DNA of 64,000 bases, taken from assembly GCF_022919135.1 (NCBI RefSeq), contig NZ_CP095049.1, forward strand, positions 5,150,501-5,214,500, given 5' to 3'. The notes under the pieces were generated by a model. That model searched no databases and had not been told where the DNA came from. It was given only the letters and a program-made list of their open reading frames with translations. Below are positions 9,294 to 17,482 of the stretch, one piece after another. Each line of letters begins with the position of its first letter. Position 1 is the first letter of the stretch. A program made the translations under genes and the position numbers. Origin of the DNA: Hymenobacter cellulosivorans (GTDB lineage: Bacteria > Bacteroidota > Bacteroidia > Cytophagales > Hymenobacteraceae).

Positions 9294-10145
9294 AATAGGT
9301 GTATAGTCCCAGGGTGAGCTGAGTTGGGTCGCGAATGAAGGTAGCGTGGTTTTTTGGTGCTGGGCGCAAACGAATTCGTGCGGGGTCAGGCCACGCAAGG
9401 TCTTCATACACTTGACGTGGTTGTAGGCTGGCAAGAATGTCTGCAAGTACTCGCTGAGTTGCTCGGTCGTGTCGTAGTGGTAGCGTAGTACCGTCGCTTC
9501 TGTGAGGGTGCGGTTCATGTGTTCGACCTGGTCGTTGGTCTACGGATGGGCCGGCTTGGTGAAGCGGTGCTCGATGCCGTGCTCGTCGCAGGCGCGCCCG
9601 AAAATGTGGCGGCCGACGTAAGGCTGGTGGGGCATGTTACCAAACTGTGTGCCGTTGTCGGTCAGCATCTTGTGCATTTTATAGGGCAGCGCGGCCAACA
9701 CCCGGCGCAGAAACTCGGCCGCCAGCATCTTAGTCAACTGCGGTTGTGTTTCGGCATAGGCCTTTAATTTCTTCTTCGGGGCGCTTTTGCTATCTGCAGC
9801 CAACGGCAGGCTACTAATACCGTGACGCTGGAACAAGCGGTGCAGGGCCGAGCGAGTGAGCCGCGGAGTGGTGGCCTGCAGCGCGTAGAGGCAATCATCC
9901 AGCTGCAGCTGCGTGTGCTGGCGGAGGGCTACAGTAATGGCCTCTTCTTCCGGGCTAAGCACCGTCGAGGCCGGCGTGGGGCCCATCGCCGCATCCTGCG
10001 TGGTCGTGCGCTTGCGCCACTTGGTCACGGTTTTGGGGTTGATGCCGTGGCGCCGCGCTAGGCTTTGTAGGCTTTTCTAACTACGCTGGATAGCGGCTCG
10101 GATTGCCGGCGCCAGAGCGGGCGCTGCCGTGGAGTACTTATCCCA
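9294..10145 (-). pseudogene. IS481-family transposase, broken with internal deletion
   Basis: Reading leftwards: an N-terminal part (DKYSTAAPALAPAIRAAIQRS), a TAG, then a helix-turn-helix region (SLARRHGINPKTVTKWRKR), then TRSALHRLFQRHGISSLP. The stretch that should carry the first catalytic Asp is missing: SKSAPKKKLKAY jumps to AAEFLRRVL. Then come LTDNGTQF with the second Asp, a TAG where the Trp of HPWTN is expected, and the C-terminal part VEHMNRTLTEATVLRYHYDT. A shift in an A-run near 9350 changes the frame of the last residues. This is dead mobile DNA inserted between lanC and the exporter. Confidence 0.88.
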
Positions 10146-11188
10146 CAAATTGTTACGAAAATTGGTGTCAAAAAATATACCACAACACTGCGGAATTAAA
10201 TACCTAGTCGATACGGTGGAGAGATGGTACATTATGGTTGCGGCTACCAGGGCATTGAAAACCACCAGCACAAGGGTCCCATCTGGCTTGAGCATAGCTG
10301 CTGCTGCCTCACCTAAGCACCGCGCACTCTGTGCACCGTATGCAAGTTGGTGTTGAGCCTGTGTGTCTAAAACGCACGAGAGTCGCCCGTGAGTACTAGT
10401 TCTCGTGCCAAGCGCTAACCTACTTCGAATCTAAAACGAGCTTCCTACACATTTTTTATACCCCCCCTATTCCTGTAGTGCTTTTAAAGATGATACAGTC
10501 TTGTATTTTCGCTCCGTCACTCTAAGCTACAAAATCGGAATAGCTTCGTTCATGCACCTGCGTGGCCGCTGCTTGTCATAAATTCGGTTTGCGTCAATTA
10601 ATGGTCGCTAAGCGCTCCGGCGTGATCGTACTTTCTATAAGAATTGCGGCTCTGACTGCGGGGCTTTAGTTTGCTGTTTTCCAATATGATGAGTGGGAGG
10701 CGGTACAGGCCTTCTCAGCTGACGAAAAAGCCCTCCTCGTGGTCCACCCCTGCCTACAGCCGGATGCCACACTGGCCAAATTAGACGTGGCCTGGCAAAC
10801 CAAATTTAGTAAACCAATAAGTCGAGCCTGCTTCATTTGAGTATTTGATGAGCAGAATTCTCGGCGAAAAAATGTCGACGTACTATAGAGTGCTGCAGTG
10901 AGCGAATGTACGCGCTACGGTGGCGGCACGTGCCGATGAGCACCGCTTTAATTTCCTCGACGAAACAGGGTTGTGCTTAAACCCAAGCCGACACTATAGA
11001 TGAACCCAGAGTGGGTGGCGCGTGACTAGTGTTTGCTTGCATTGGGGCCACTCGATGACCTCAACTGGGGCGGTGTCAGTATGAAGACTGCATGGGTGCG
11101 ATTGTTAGTGGGGCGCTCAATCACTGTAGCTTGGCCCATTATATAGTCCATATTGTGGATTCACGGCTGCGCCTAGGCGATATAAATT
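10146..11188. other. Non-coding stretch with unrecognised gene debris
   Basis: About 1 kb between the IS481 remnant and lanC. A plus-strand segment near 10690-10840 reads as protein-like (DEWEAVQAFSADEKALLVV, then a stretch ending AWQTKFSKP) but has no start and soon hits stops, so it is probably a decayed gene I cannot name. Nothing else is recognisable. Confidence 0.4.
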
Positions 11189-12457
11189 CTATAAGAAAAA
11201 CATACTTAACCAATCATCATTGCTATCGTTCAGGTTAGATGCAATACTTAGGTTTACCCCTAATAAACCATCAATCGTGCTATGCTTTTTTTGGTAGATA
11301 TCATGGCTGGTATTTATGTTTTTAAAGAAGTCCAAAGTTTTATTTATCCAGAATTGTTGAGATTCCTTGTATTGAGGAATATTACTGTATTTATAGAGAA
11401 CTTTGTACATCATTGAAACTCCAGATGACCCGTGACAGAAGAATGGATCATCTACCCATGACAATTCTTTGCTGCGATTATTAATCGTGCTTAAGCCTGC
11501 TCTATCTGCAATAGTCTTGTAATCAGCATTGTTAAAATATGCATGACACTTATATAATAGAACAATTACACCCAAATCTCCATAGCACCACGCTAGCCTT
11601 GGATACATTTCAAACGTATTATTATTGAAATTTATTTTGGAATAAAAATTACCCCTCTCATTAGAAGGTTTATTAGCAATGCTATTGTTTAATATAAATC
11701 TAACCCCCTCCTTTATGGTTTCCTCGACTAAAAGTTTGTGTTCGGTATATTCTAAACTATTAAGAAGTATTAAGAGCATTCCGGTTAAGCCATGTGCAGT
11801 ACTTAAGTTAGCTACGTTTCTATCTTTGCTTTCGCTTTCAACTATATTCTCAAACCACAGTCCTTCAGAAGTTATCTTAGCTTTATTACAAATGGCTTTA
11901 ATAACATCATTTGAATTTTTATTCGTTCTTGTTATAAAATAATGCACAATACCAAATCCACTATGCAAGCAATCTAATTTATCGCTTTTGAGATCTAACA
12001 TTAAACTCTCCATCAAATATCCATCAAGATCGAAAAGTTCATCGTGAAGATCAATGCCCAGATCTAATATTTCATTCACTATAGTAGTTGTATAAGCGAA
12101 ACCAGCTATTCCGCTTGCATAAGATGACCCGTATAATCGAGCTTCATTTTTGTTAATGGCATTGAAGACTTCTTCAATTAGTCTAAAGGCGGCATCTCTA
12201 TATTTTTCTACATTCGTCATCTTGTATAAAAAAGCATAGTAATAGCAAAGGCTTAAATTGCCATCTAGCAGACTATCATGTTCTGGAGAACGTGACTCTA
12301 TAACAGTCTGATTAAATTCAAACTGTTTTACAAAAAGGTTATTCATTTTATTTTTGATAATTTTGGAGAAAGAGCAATTATAATCAGCAAAATTTAAGTA
12401 TAAAATGTATAAAGACAATTCAAGCAATAATATATTGCTTGAATTGTCTTTATACAT
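11189..12457 (-). CDS. LanC-type lanthionine cyclase
   Basis: Zinc enzyme that adds cysteine thiols to dehydrated Ser/Thr to make (methyl)lanthionine rings. The 422-residue frame has the alpha/alpha-barrel GXXG-type repeats of the family (SLLDGNLSL, YASGIAGF, LHSGFG, AHGLTGM, CYGDLGV, CHGSSGV). It also has all expected active-site residues: His222 (TAHGL), Cys291 (LAWCYGD), Cys341 and His342 (FFCHGSS). These correspond to the general base and zinc ligands known in NisC. The 5' end is uncertain. The ATG at 12457 lies inside a 25-bp hairpin (12403-12459), so the first residues may be an artefact; Met38 at 12346 is an alternative start. The gene follows the precursor array and shares its strand. 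Base composition is AT-rich, unlike the host core. Confidence 0.93.
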   Translation of the reverse strand: MYKDNSSNILLLELSLYILYLNFADYNCSFSKIIKNKMNNLFVKQFEFNQTVIESRSPEHDSLLDGNLSLCYYYAFLYKMTNVEKYRDAAFRLIEEVFNAINKNEARLYGSSYASGIAGFAYTTTIVNEILDLGIDLHDELFDLDGYLMESLMLDLKSDKLDCLHSGFGIVHYFITRTNKNSNDVIKAICNKAKITSEGLWFENIVESESKDRNVANLSTAHGLTGMLLILLNSLEYTEHKLLVEETIKEGVRFILNNSIANKPSNERGNFYSKINFNNNTFEMYPRLAWCYGDLGVIVLLYKCHAYFNNADYKTIADRAGLSTINNRSKELSWVDDPFFCHGSSGVSMMYKVLYKYSNIPQYKESQQFWINKTLDFFKNINTSHDIYQKKHSTIDGLLGVNLSIASNLNDSNDDWLSMFFL

Positions 12458-12459
12458 TT
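12403..12459. promoter_or_regulatory. 25-bp perfect hairpin at the start of lanC
   Basis: The arms 12403-12427 and 12435-12459 are exact reverse complements, with the 7-base loop TAATATA that can pair further. On the minus strand it lies between the precursor genes and lanC and covers the annotated lanC ATG. Terminator-like or sequestering hairpins downstream of lanA genes are known to set the high precursor-to-enzyme ratio in lantibiotic operons; that role here is inference. Confidence 0.75.
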
Positions 12460-12530
12460 AGAATACGAAATAGCGTAAAGAGCCCAAAAGCCAGCTTATT
12501 GAAGCATCTCTAGCGTTTCGCGGCAGTCGG

Positions 12531-12697
12531 TCATTGAATCAGTTTAGCTGGAGGCAGTTTGCAGTCGTAGGTGCATTGCATGCCATAGTTAGTGAAACAA
12601 TGAAAGACGCTGGTGAACCCACCGGCCACGGCCTTCATCTGCTCGTTGCTGAGCTTGGTAACCGCCTTTTTGTTGAGGGAGAGTTTTTGCTCCTCAT
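12531..12697 (-). pseudogene. Fifth lanthipeptide precursor, leader frameshifted by one base
   Basis: In one frame this reads KLSLNKKAVTKLSNEQMKAV, then AGG and a core beginning FTSVFHC and continuing FTNYGMQCTYDC, KLPPAKLIQ and a stop at 12531-12533. The ATG at 12697 is one base out of frame because a run of T that has six bases in the intact copies has five here. With one extra T the protein would start MRSKKLSL and be 55 residues long. The leader is almost identical to the intact copies, but the core differs after the first ring motif: three Cys (core positions 7, 15, 19) instead of four. It is either a real frameshift or a homopolymer error in the assembly. Confidence 0.75.
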
Positions 12698-12725
12698 GGC
12701 GCGGGTTGGTAAAGGGTAAAGAGAA

Positions 12726-12911
12726 TTAAACTGCTACCGAAACTTCAATGTGGCACCCATTCGTGGCGTTGGAGGTGCAAGTATCGGCGCAGGTGAACCC
12801 ACCAGCTGAGCAGTGAAAGATGCTGGTGAACCCACCGGCCACGGCCTTCATCTGCTCGTTGCTGAGCTTGGTAACCGCCTTTTTGTTGAGGGAGAGTTTT
12901 TTGTTTTTCAT
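12726..12911 (-). CDS. Class I lanthipeptide precursor, copy A (61 aa)
   Basis: Substrate of the modification enzymes. The leader (residues 1-27) is MKNKKLSLNKK, AVTKLSNEQMKAV, then AGG; it has the LSL-K start and the M-x-x-V-x-GG end typical of Bacteroidota double-glycine lanthipeptide leaders, where the C39 exporter cuts. The 34-residue core starts FTSIFHC and has Cys at core positions 7, 14, 18 and 26 and nine Ser/Thr, enough for up to four thioether rings. The motif AGGFT occurs both at the cleavage site and again inside the core. It differs from copies B and C at the end (NGCHIEVSVAV rather than NTCHIEVAV). It lies 48 bp downstream of copy B. Confidence 0.92.
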   Translation of the reverse strand: MKNKKLSLNKKAVTKLSNEQMKAVAGGFTSIFHCSAGGFTCADTCTSNATNGCHIEVSVAV

Positions 12912-12959
12912 AATGTGAGTTGGTAAAAAGTGAAAGGTAAAGGGTAAAGGGTAAGAGAA

Positions 12960-13139
12960 TTAAACTGCTACCTCAATGTGACACGTATTCGTGGCGTTGG
13001 AGGTGCAAGTATCGGCGCAGGTGAACCCACCAGCTGAGCAGTGAAAGATGCTGGTGAACCCACCGGCCACGGCCTTCATCTGCTCGTTGCTGAGCTTGGT
13101 AACCGCCTTTTTGTTGAGGGAGAGTTTTTTGTTTTTCAT
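12960..13139 (-). CDS. Class I lanthipeptide precursor, copy B (59 aa)
   Basis: A 59-codon gene, shorter than many gene-calling limits. The leader is identical to copy A. The core is FTSIFHC, SAGGFTCADTC, TSNATNTC, HIEVAV, with the four Cys at core positions 7, 14, 18 and 26. Compared with copy A, Gly25 becomes Thr and two residues near the C-terminus are lost. The 48-bp spacers on either side are the same in all copies and carry a run of TTTACC-like hexamers on the coding strand just before the ATG. It sits 228 bp from both neighbours, start to start. Confidence 0.92.
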   Translation of the reverse strand: MKNKKLSLNKKAVTKLSNEQMKAVAGGFTSIFHCSAGGFTCADTCTSNATNTCHIEVAV

Positions 13140-13187
13140 AATGTGAGTTGGTAAAAAGTGAAAGGTAAAGGGTAAAGGGTAAGAGAA

Positions 13188-13367
13188 TTAAACTGCTACC
13201 TCAATGTGACACGTATTCGTGGCGTTGGAGGTGCAAGTATCGGCGCAGGTGAACCCACCAGCTGAGCAGTGAAAGATGCTGGTGAACCCACCGGCCACGG
13301 CCTTCATCTGCTCGTTGCTGAGCTTGGTAACCGCCTTTTTGTTGAGGGAGAGTTTTTTGTTTTTCAT
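13188..13367 (-). CDS. Class I lanthipeptide precursor, copy C (59 aa)
   Basis: Encodes the same 59-residue precursor as copy B, with DNA that looks identical over the whole 228-bp unit. It is the first intact precursor after the oxidoreductase gene in the direction of transcription. Identical copies suggest either recent tandem duplication or gene conversion, and may raise precursor dosage. Leader, double-glycine site and core features are as for copies A and B. Confidence 0.92.
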   Translation of the reverse strand: MKNKKLSLNKKAVTKLSNEQMKAVAGGFTSIFHCSAGGFTCADTCTSNATNTCHIEVAV

Positions 13368-13415
13368 AATGTGAGTTGGTAAAAAGTGAAAGGTAAAGGG
13401 TAAAGGGTAAGAGAA

Positions 13416-13517
13416 TTAAACTGCTACCTCAATGTGACACGTATTCGTGGCGTTGGAGGTACAGGTAGCAGTACACGGCCTGCATATAGCCGTAGAGTTA
13501 TTATTTAAGACACTCAA
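13416..13517 (-). pseudogene. Leaderless lanthipeptide core remnant, copy D
   Basis: The 3' end matches the precursor repeat (TSNATNTC, HIEVAV, stop at 13416-13418), but upstream the frame diverges to NNNSTAICRPCTATC and then runs into the end of the oxidoreductase gene, with no leader and no ATG. An in-frame stop lies at 13533-13535; the only start-like codon is a TTG at 13515-13517. The Cys pattern (C-x-x-C-x-x-x-C, then C) differs from the intact copies. It is probably what is left of an older precursor after a deletion fused the array to the oxidoreductase gene. Confidence 0.7.
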
Positions 13518-13518
13518 A

Positions 13519-14427
13519 CTACATATATTTTGCTATATTTTCCAAAGTTGCTAATGACTGCTTTTGATTGACTGATACATTATTAAAAATAAATTCATCG
13601 TATCCGTAAAATTCCTGATACTCTAGTAATTTTTCGTAAAATAAATCAGGGGGTCCAATAATATTTATCGCATCAATCGGGATTTTGGACTCGCTCTCGT
13701 TTAAGCTTATTTTCCTACGTGAGGAATGACAATATCCAGAAAACGTTAAAACGGTCTTGGGCTTCACTCCGTTGGCAGAAAAATATTGTGATTGAAAGAA
13801 TTTAAACTCTTTCAATTTATGATCCTTATTTGCATTTTCATGAAAAATTGTTCTGCCAAAGTTTAACTTATTCTCAATAATATAATTAAAGTTTTGATAT
13901 GAGGACCCTAAATACCATACATCTGGTATACCTCCCAAAAATGGTGGTACAACTATACCTTCACTAAGTAAATCATCTTCGCATCTCAAATAATCCAGTA
14001 GTTGATTTATCTTGCCTTTAAAACTTGATCTATTCGATTTCAAATCAATATCAAACCTATTAAGAATCGAATCTTCTAAAGACCCTTTAACAATTCCAAT
14101 ATCAACCCTGCCTGTATATATATTGCTCAATAATTTGTAATTATGAGCGATTCTAAATGGATTGTGTGTATTTATGATAAGGCCCGCAATGCCAACATTA
14201 ATATTGTCGGTCATACCTAATATTATGGGAAGTAACATTTCTGGCGTAGACCATGCCATATCTTTTCTGTTTTTAATATAATTTTCTGTTAGCCAGAATC
14301 GACTGAACCCAAGATTATCAGCTGCAACTGCATAATCAATAACCTCATAAATAGATTGAATAGGATTATTGCTTTTATTGCTACGGATTCCAAATTCAAG
14401 TAGGCCAATTTTAATTTTTGACTTCAT
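13519..14427 (-). CDS. Luciferase-like flavin/F420 oxidoreductase (possible dehydroalanine reductase)
   Basis: A 302-residue protein with the bacterial-luciferase TIM-barrel pattern: IGLLEFGIR at the N-terminus, AVAADNLGFSRFWLTENY, the PEMLLPIILGMTDNINVGIAG strand region, and GRVDIGIVKGS. The family uses FMN or F420. Its start overlaps the end of the elimination-domain gene by 17 bases, so translation is probably coupled and the product likely acts on the same peptide. In some lanthipeptide pathways luciferase-like enzymes reduce dehydroalanine to D-Ala (LxmJ in lexapeptide is one I recall); that is the leading hypothesis. FMN seems more likely than F420 because Bacteroidota generally lack F420. 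Oxidative tailoring is an alternative. Confidence 0.85.
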   Translation of the reverse strand: MKSKIKIGLLEFGIRSNKSNNPIQSIYEVIDYAVAADNLGFSRFWLTENYIKNRKDMAWSTPEMLLPIILGMTDNINVGIAGLIINTHNPFRIAHNYKLLSNIYTGRVDIGIVKGSLEDSILNRFDIDLKSNRSSFKGKINQLLDYLRCEDDLLSEGIVVPPFLGGIPDVWYLGSSYQNFNYIIENKLNFGRTIFHENANKDHKLKEFKFFQSQYFSANGVKPKTVLTFSGYCHSSRRKISLNESESKIPIDAINIIGPPDLFYEKLLEYQEFYGYDEFIFNNVSVNQKQSLATLENIAKYM

Positions 14428-15319
14428 CTTGCTGAGGTATTAAAACTTTTTTTCTCCTTGCGATTTCGCTCTGATAGTGTTTAGCAAGAAGATAGTATAA
14501 TACGAGTTCAAATACTCTATTTTTTTCAGGAAAAAGCCTATTAATCATCATATGTATGTAACTACCAAGATAATCTTCGGCTATTAATTTATGCGTATTA
14601 CATAAATCTTTTATATTGTATACTGCAGATCGAAACTCAGAATCCTGCTCGTATAATACTTTATACATACTCAATAATACTTCATCCCCTGACTCATTTA
14701 AAATCTCATAAAGATCTTTACGTCTGGCTCTAAAAATATCATTCAATTGAAACAAATTATCTTTATTGTACTCAAACTCATTTAGAAAATTATTACTCAT
14801 CCTAAGAATGGCATTGTATTTCTTTTCCAACGAAGATGGATGAAATAGCTCTAAATAATAATCTATGTATTTGATTGCCAGTTTCCATCTATATTCTTCG
14901 TCGTCTTGATTGCGAATCTCATCTATTACTTTCAAGACTGTTAAGCTATCTACACTGAATAGCGTTTCCACTTCTTCAACAAGTGCTAACTCATATCTTT
15001 CTATTTCTCGTGAGTAGGTGGAGATGTCATATTTCCACACTGTTCCTTGTTCTATAAATTTTTTTATTTCTTTATAAAACCTGTCTATAACTTCACCTAA
15101 ATTACTTTCATCAGAAAGAAAAAATCTAATTCTTATATGAAAGCTTGTGTCTTGGTACCTGATGAAAAAGAACTTTACTATTTTCTTGTCTTTAATAAGC
15201 CTTTCACTAAAAGGCAATAAACTATTTATTAAAAACTCATCTGCGTGAGAAGAATTTATATATACTTTAAAATACCCGCACTTTGAGCCAGGAGGAAAAT
15301 TTCTTTGAACTTCAAACAT
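14411..15319 (-). CDS. Split LanB, C-terminal elimination-type domain (SpaB_C)
   Basis: A 302-residue stand-alone version of the thiopeptide-type biosynthesis domain that in full LanB enzymes removes glutamate from glutamylated Ser/Thr to leave dehydro residues. Family signatures are FFIRYQDTSFHIRIRF at about 52-66 (the R-Y-x-D-x-x-x-H-x-R-x-R motif) and YSREIERYE near 102-110. It starts six bases after the stop of the N-terminal LanB gene and overlaps the oxidoreductase gene by 17 bases. Split LanB enzymes of this kind are, as I recall, also found in the pinensin cluster of Chitinophaga. AT-rich codon use differs from the host core genes. Confidence 0.93.
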   Translation of the reverse strand: MFEVQRNFPPGSKCGYFKVYINSSHADEFLINSLLPFSERLIKDKKIVKFFFIRYQDTSFHIRIRFFLSDESNLGEVIDRFYKEIKKFIEQGTVWKYDISTYSREIERYELALVEEVETLFSVDSLTVLKVIDEIRNQDDEEYRWKLAIKYIDYYLELFHPSSLEKKYNAILRMSNNFLNEFEYNKDNLFQLNDIFRARRKDLYEILNESGDEVLLSMYKVLYEQDSEFRSAVYNIKDLCNTHKLIAEDYLGSYIHMMINRLFPEKNRVFELVLYYLLAKHYQSEIARRKKVLIPQQDEVKN

Positions 15320-15325
15320 GATATG

Positions 15326-17470
15326 CTAATTTTTAAATAGTGAAATATTAAATTGGTTGCGATAATTGTTGTTGTCAGAGTCTGTAATCAAAGAGCACTT
15401 GCTATCAAATAAAAATTCTTTGATAATTACAGTTTCATTCTTCATTATTATTTCAATGAAAAGTCGACAGCAACTTATGTCGTTGAGATCTATATAAAGT
15501 TCGTTATCGCTTTGACAGTGTAAAATTTTTTCTGGCAAACTGAACTCATCAACAATCATATTAGCTGACTCTTCAACGCTCTTATTTAGAATTTTTTTTC
15601 TTATTAACTTTGTATTTATAGTCCAAGTGGCCAATGACAAGATTACATTTTTGTATTTTATTCTTGGCATGTGATCCAGACCAATGTTTGAAAAAGAAAA
15701 CCCGGATACATAATTACGCTGATACTGTAAGTCTCCTAAGAACTTGAATACCGGTAAATCAGTAAATGAATAATTAAATGCGTTTGTGTGATACACATTT
15801 AATTCTTTATTAAGTCTACTTGACTTTAAGACAATTCTATTATTTACAACACCCACGAGCAAATCAGATATTGGAAGGCACAGATTTTCATCGTTATCTG
15901 ATGCGGATAAACACGTTATATCATACTCTCTAACACCTTGAGGGCGACCTATAATATTTCCATGTCTTGGATTTGGCAGATAGAGCAGTTCAGCATCGAT
16001 GATATTGTCATTAACGCTATTGTCTTTGTCTGTAATTTGTTTGATAAGAGTAACAATGTTTCTGTCTAAATAGGAGAATCTGCTCATTAATTTAGCACCA
16101 GAGTTATCACCGAACGAATTGAGTAAAATTAATCCATCATTATTCAAAACTTCAAATAAGCACCCGAAGGTATTATATGTCCTATTAGATCCAACCACAT
16201 TGAAATCACTCTCACTTAGGTCAACTTCTTTCTTATTATTCTTTTGTGAATCAATAATTTTTTCCAGGATAATCTTTTCAAAATTAGTGCTCCAGCGTTT
16301 AGTTACAATTTTATTGCCTTTGACAGGAAGAGCCAATGATTCAATTAAGCTATTGCTGTAATTGCTTTCGTATGCAGGATAACCTATACCCGCATCAGAG
16401 TCCATAACCTTTAGCAGGTTAACCATCTGGCTTTCATATCTTTCAATGAACTTATTTTTGAAAGTTTCTAATTCAGGTGATTTGCTTGGGAAAGGATTTA
16501 TTTTAACACAAAAATTCACTGCTTCAACAACTTCATCTACTATAGATTTGTCTAATTCAGCATTTGAAAAAATAGTTTTAGTATCAACTTGAAATATTTT
16601 ATTATAATCAAATGACAAGTTAAATAATTTAATTTTCCGTATTATGTCTTCATACAATGCAATCAAATCACGATTCGCATTAGGATAGTTTATAGCTTGA
16701 ATTATTGTATTTATTTCATTCAAGTTTTCTACCAAAGGTGAATGTACGCTCTTGGCTTTTAATATATCCAGAATTCTAGATAAGTTATCTGGTTCGGTCA
16801 GACACGGAGTTAATTCGCTAACAAGTATTTTAGAATCAACTAATTCGGTCAAAAAAGCAGTGATATCCTCATTCTCCAAAGTTTCGTCAAGGCGAGCAAG
16901 TGCCTTATGCAACTCTGTTCTACTAGCACCTTTCCTACTTTCTTTGATCACATTTTCTAAATAAGTTGATCTGTCTACTGTTGATATTTGGTATTCATAC
17001 GTGTTTAATTTTGATGTGTATTCTATATACCGGATCTTGTCACCAATAAGATACATACTATCATTCGGATAGTATAATATATGATCTTTTAAAATTTCAT
17101 TTCTTTCAAAATGATCTATGATAAGGCAAAGGGCTGCCATATCTAGCCTGGTGGAAGGGTTATTATCAGAGTAGACGATATTGTTTTTATCACCAATATT
17201 GACCATTGAAATTCCAGAGAACTTTCCAAACGGAGTTGTCCTGCTTTGCATTCTAAGCCAATACTTCAAAAGGGTTTTCTCTAGGCTTTCTATTTCCTTT
17301 TCTTTCTTAATTTCCCCCTTTTCGTACCTCAGCATTTCAAAATACAGATCCCTTGAAGCTATGTATAGAGCCTCTCTGAACTCCTTTTTTTGAAGCGTGT
17401 ATTCCTTACCTGGGTTAAAAGGCAATAAAGGTGTTCTGACAAGGCACTGTTTGAAATAATTGAGTTCCAT
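15326..17470 (-). CDS. Split LanB, N-terminal lantibiotic dehydratase (glutamylation) domain
   Basis: The 714-residue N-terminal part of a class I dehydratase, which transfers glutamate from glutamyl-tRNA to Ser/Thr of the precursor. The family signature R-x-TPFGxF is present as RTTPFGKFSG at residues 77-86. Later family-like segments are GCLFEVLNNDGLILLNSFG, YDITCLSASD and a C-terminal region ending NISLFKN. The length equals the lant_dehydr_N region of a full LanB (about 1000 aa) without the elimination domain, which is the next gene. It starts 12 bases after the hydrolase stop, so all four genes appear to form one transcript. Confidence 0.93.
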   Translation of the reverse strand: MELNYFKQCLVRTPLLPFNPGKEYTLQKKEFREALYIASRDLYFEMLRYEKGEIKKEKEIESLEKTLLKYWLRMQSRTTPFGKFSGISMVNIGDKNNIVYSDNNPSTRLDMAALCLIIDHFERNEILKDHILYYPNDSMYLIGDKIRYIEYTSKLNTYEYQISTVDRSTYLENVIKESRKGASRTELHKALARLDETLENEDITAFLTELVDSKILVSELTPCLTEPDNLSRILDILKAKSVHSPLVENLNEINTIIQAINYPNANRDLIALYEDIIRKIKLFNLSFDYNKIFQVDTKTIFSNAELDKSIVDEVVEAVNFCVKINPFPSKSPELETFKNKFIERYESQMVNLLKVMDSDAGIGYPAYESNYSNSLIESLALPVKGNKIVTKRWSTNFEKIILEKIIDSQKNNKKEVDLSESDFNVVGSNRTYNTFGCLFEVLNNDGLILLNSFGDNSGAKLMSRFSYLDRNIVTLIKQITDKDNSVNDNIIDAELLYLPNPRHGNIIGRPQGVREYDITCLSASDNDENLCLPISDLLVGVVNNRIVLKSSRLNKELNVYHTNAFNYSFTDLPVFKFLGDLQYQRNYVSGFSFSNIGLDHMPRIKYKNVILSLATWTINTKLIRKKILNKSVEESANMIVDEFSLPEKILHCQSDNELYIDLNDISCCRLFIEIIMKNETVIIKEFLFDSKCSLITDSDNNNYRNQFNISLFKN

Positions 17471-17482
17471 TATAAACGTGAG

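Larger units (their letters stand above)
12743..13460. repeat. Tandem 228-bp repeat containing the precursor genes
   Basis: Each unit holds one precursor gene (about 180 bp) plus a 48-bp spacer. Precursor start codons lie at 12911, 13139 and 13367, exactly 228 bp apart, and the repeat continues into the 3' end of remnant D. Copy A carries a 6-bp length difference near its stop. Units B and C look identical at the DNA level. Confidence 0.9.

Noticed and set aside
9519..9767. 82-codon plus-strand frame
   Set aside because: Antisense to the IS481 transposase remnant.
12534..12719. 61-codon plus-strand frame
   Set aside because: It is the antisense of the frameshifted fifth precursor, whose minus-strand reading matches the leader of its neighbours.
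12743..13460. CRISPR array
   Set aside because: The regular 228-bp period looked array-like, but each unit encodes a complete precursor peptide and there are no short spacers.
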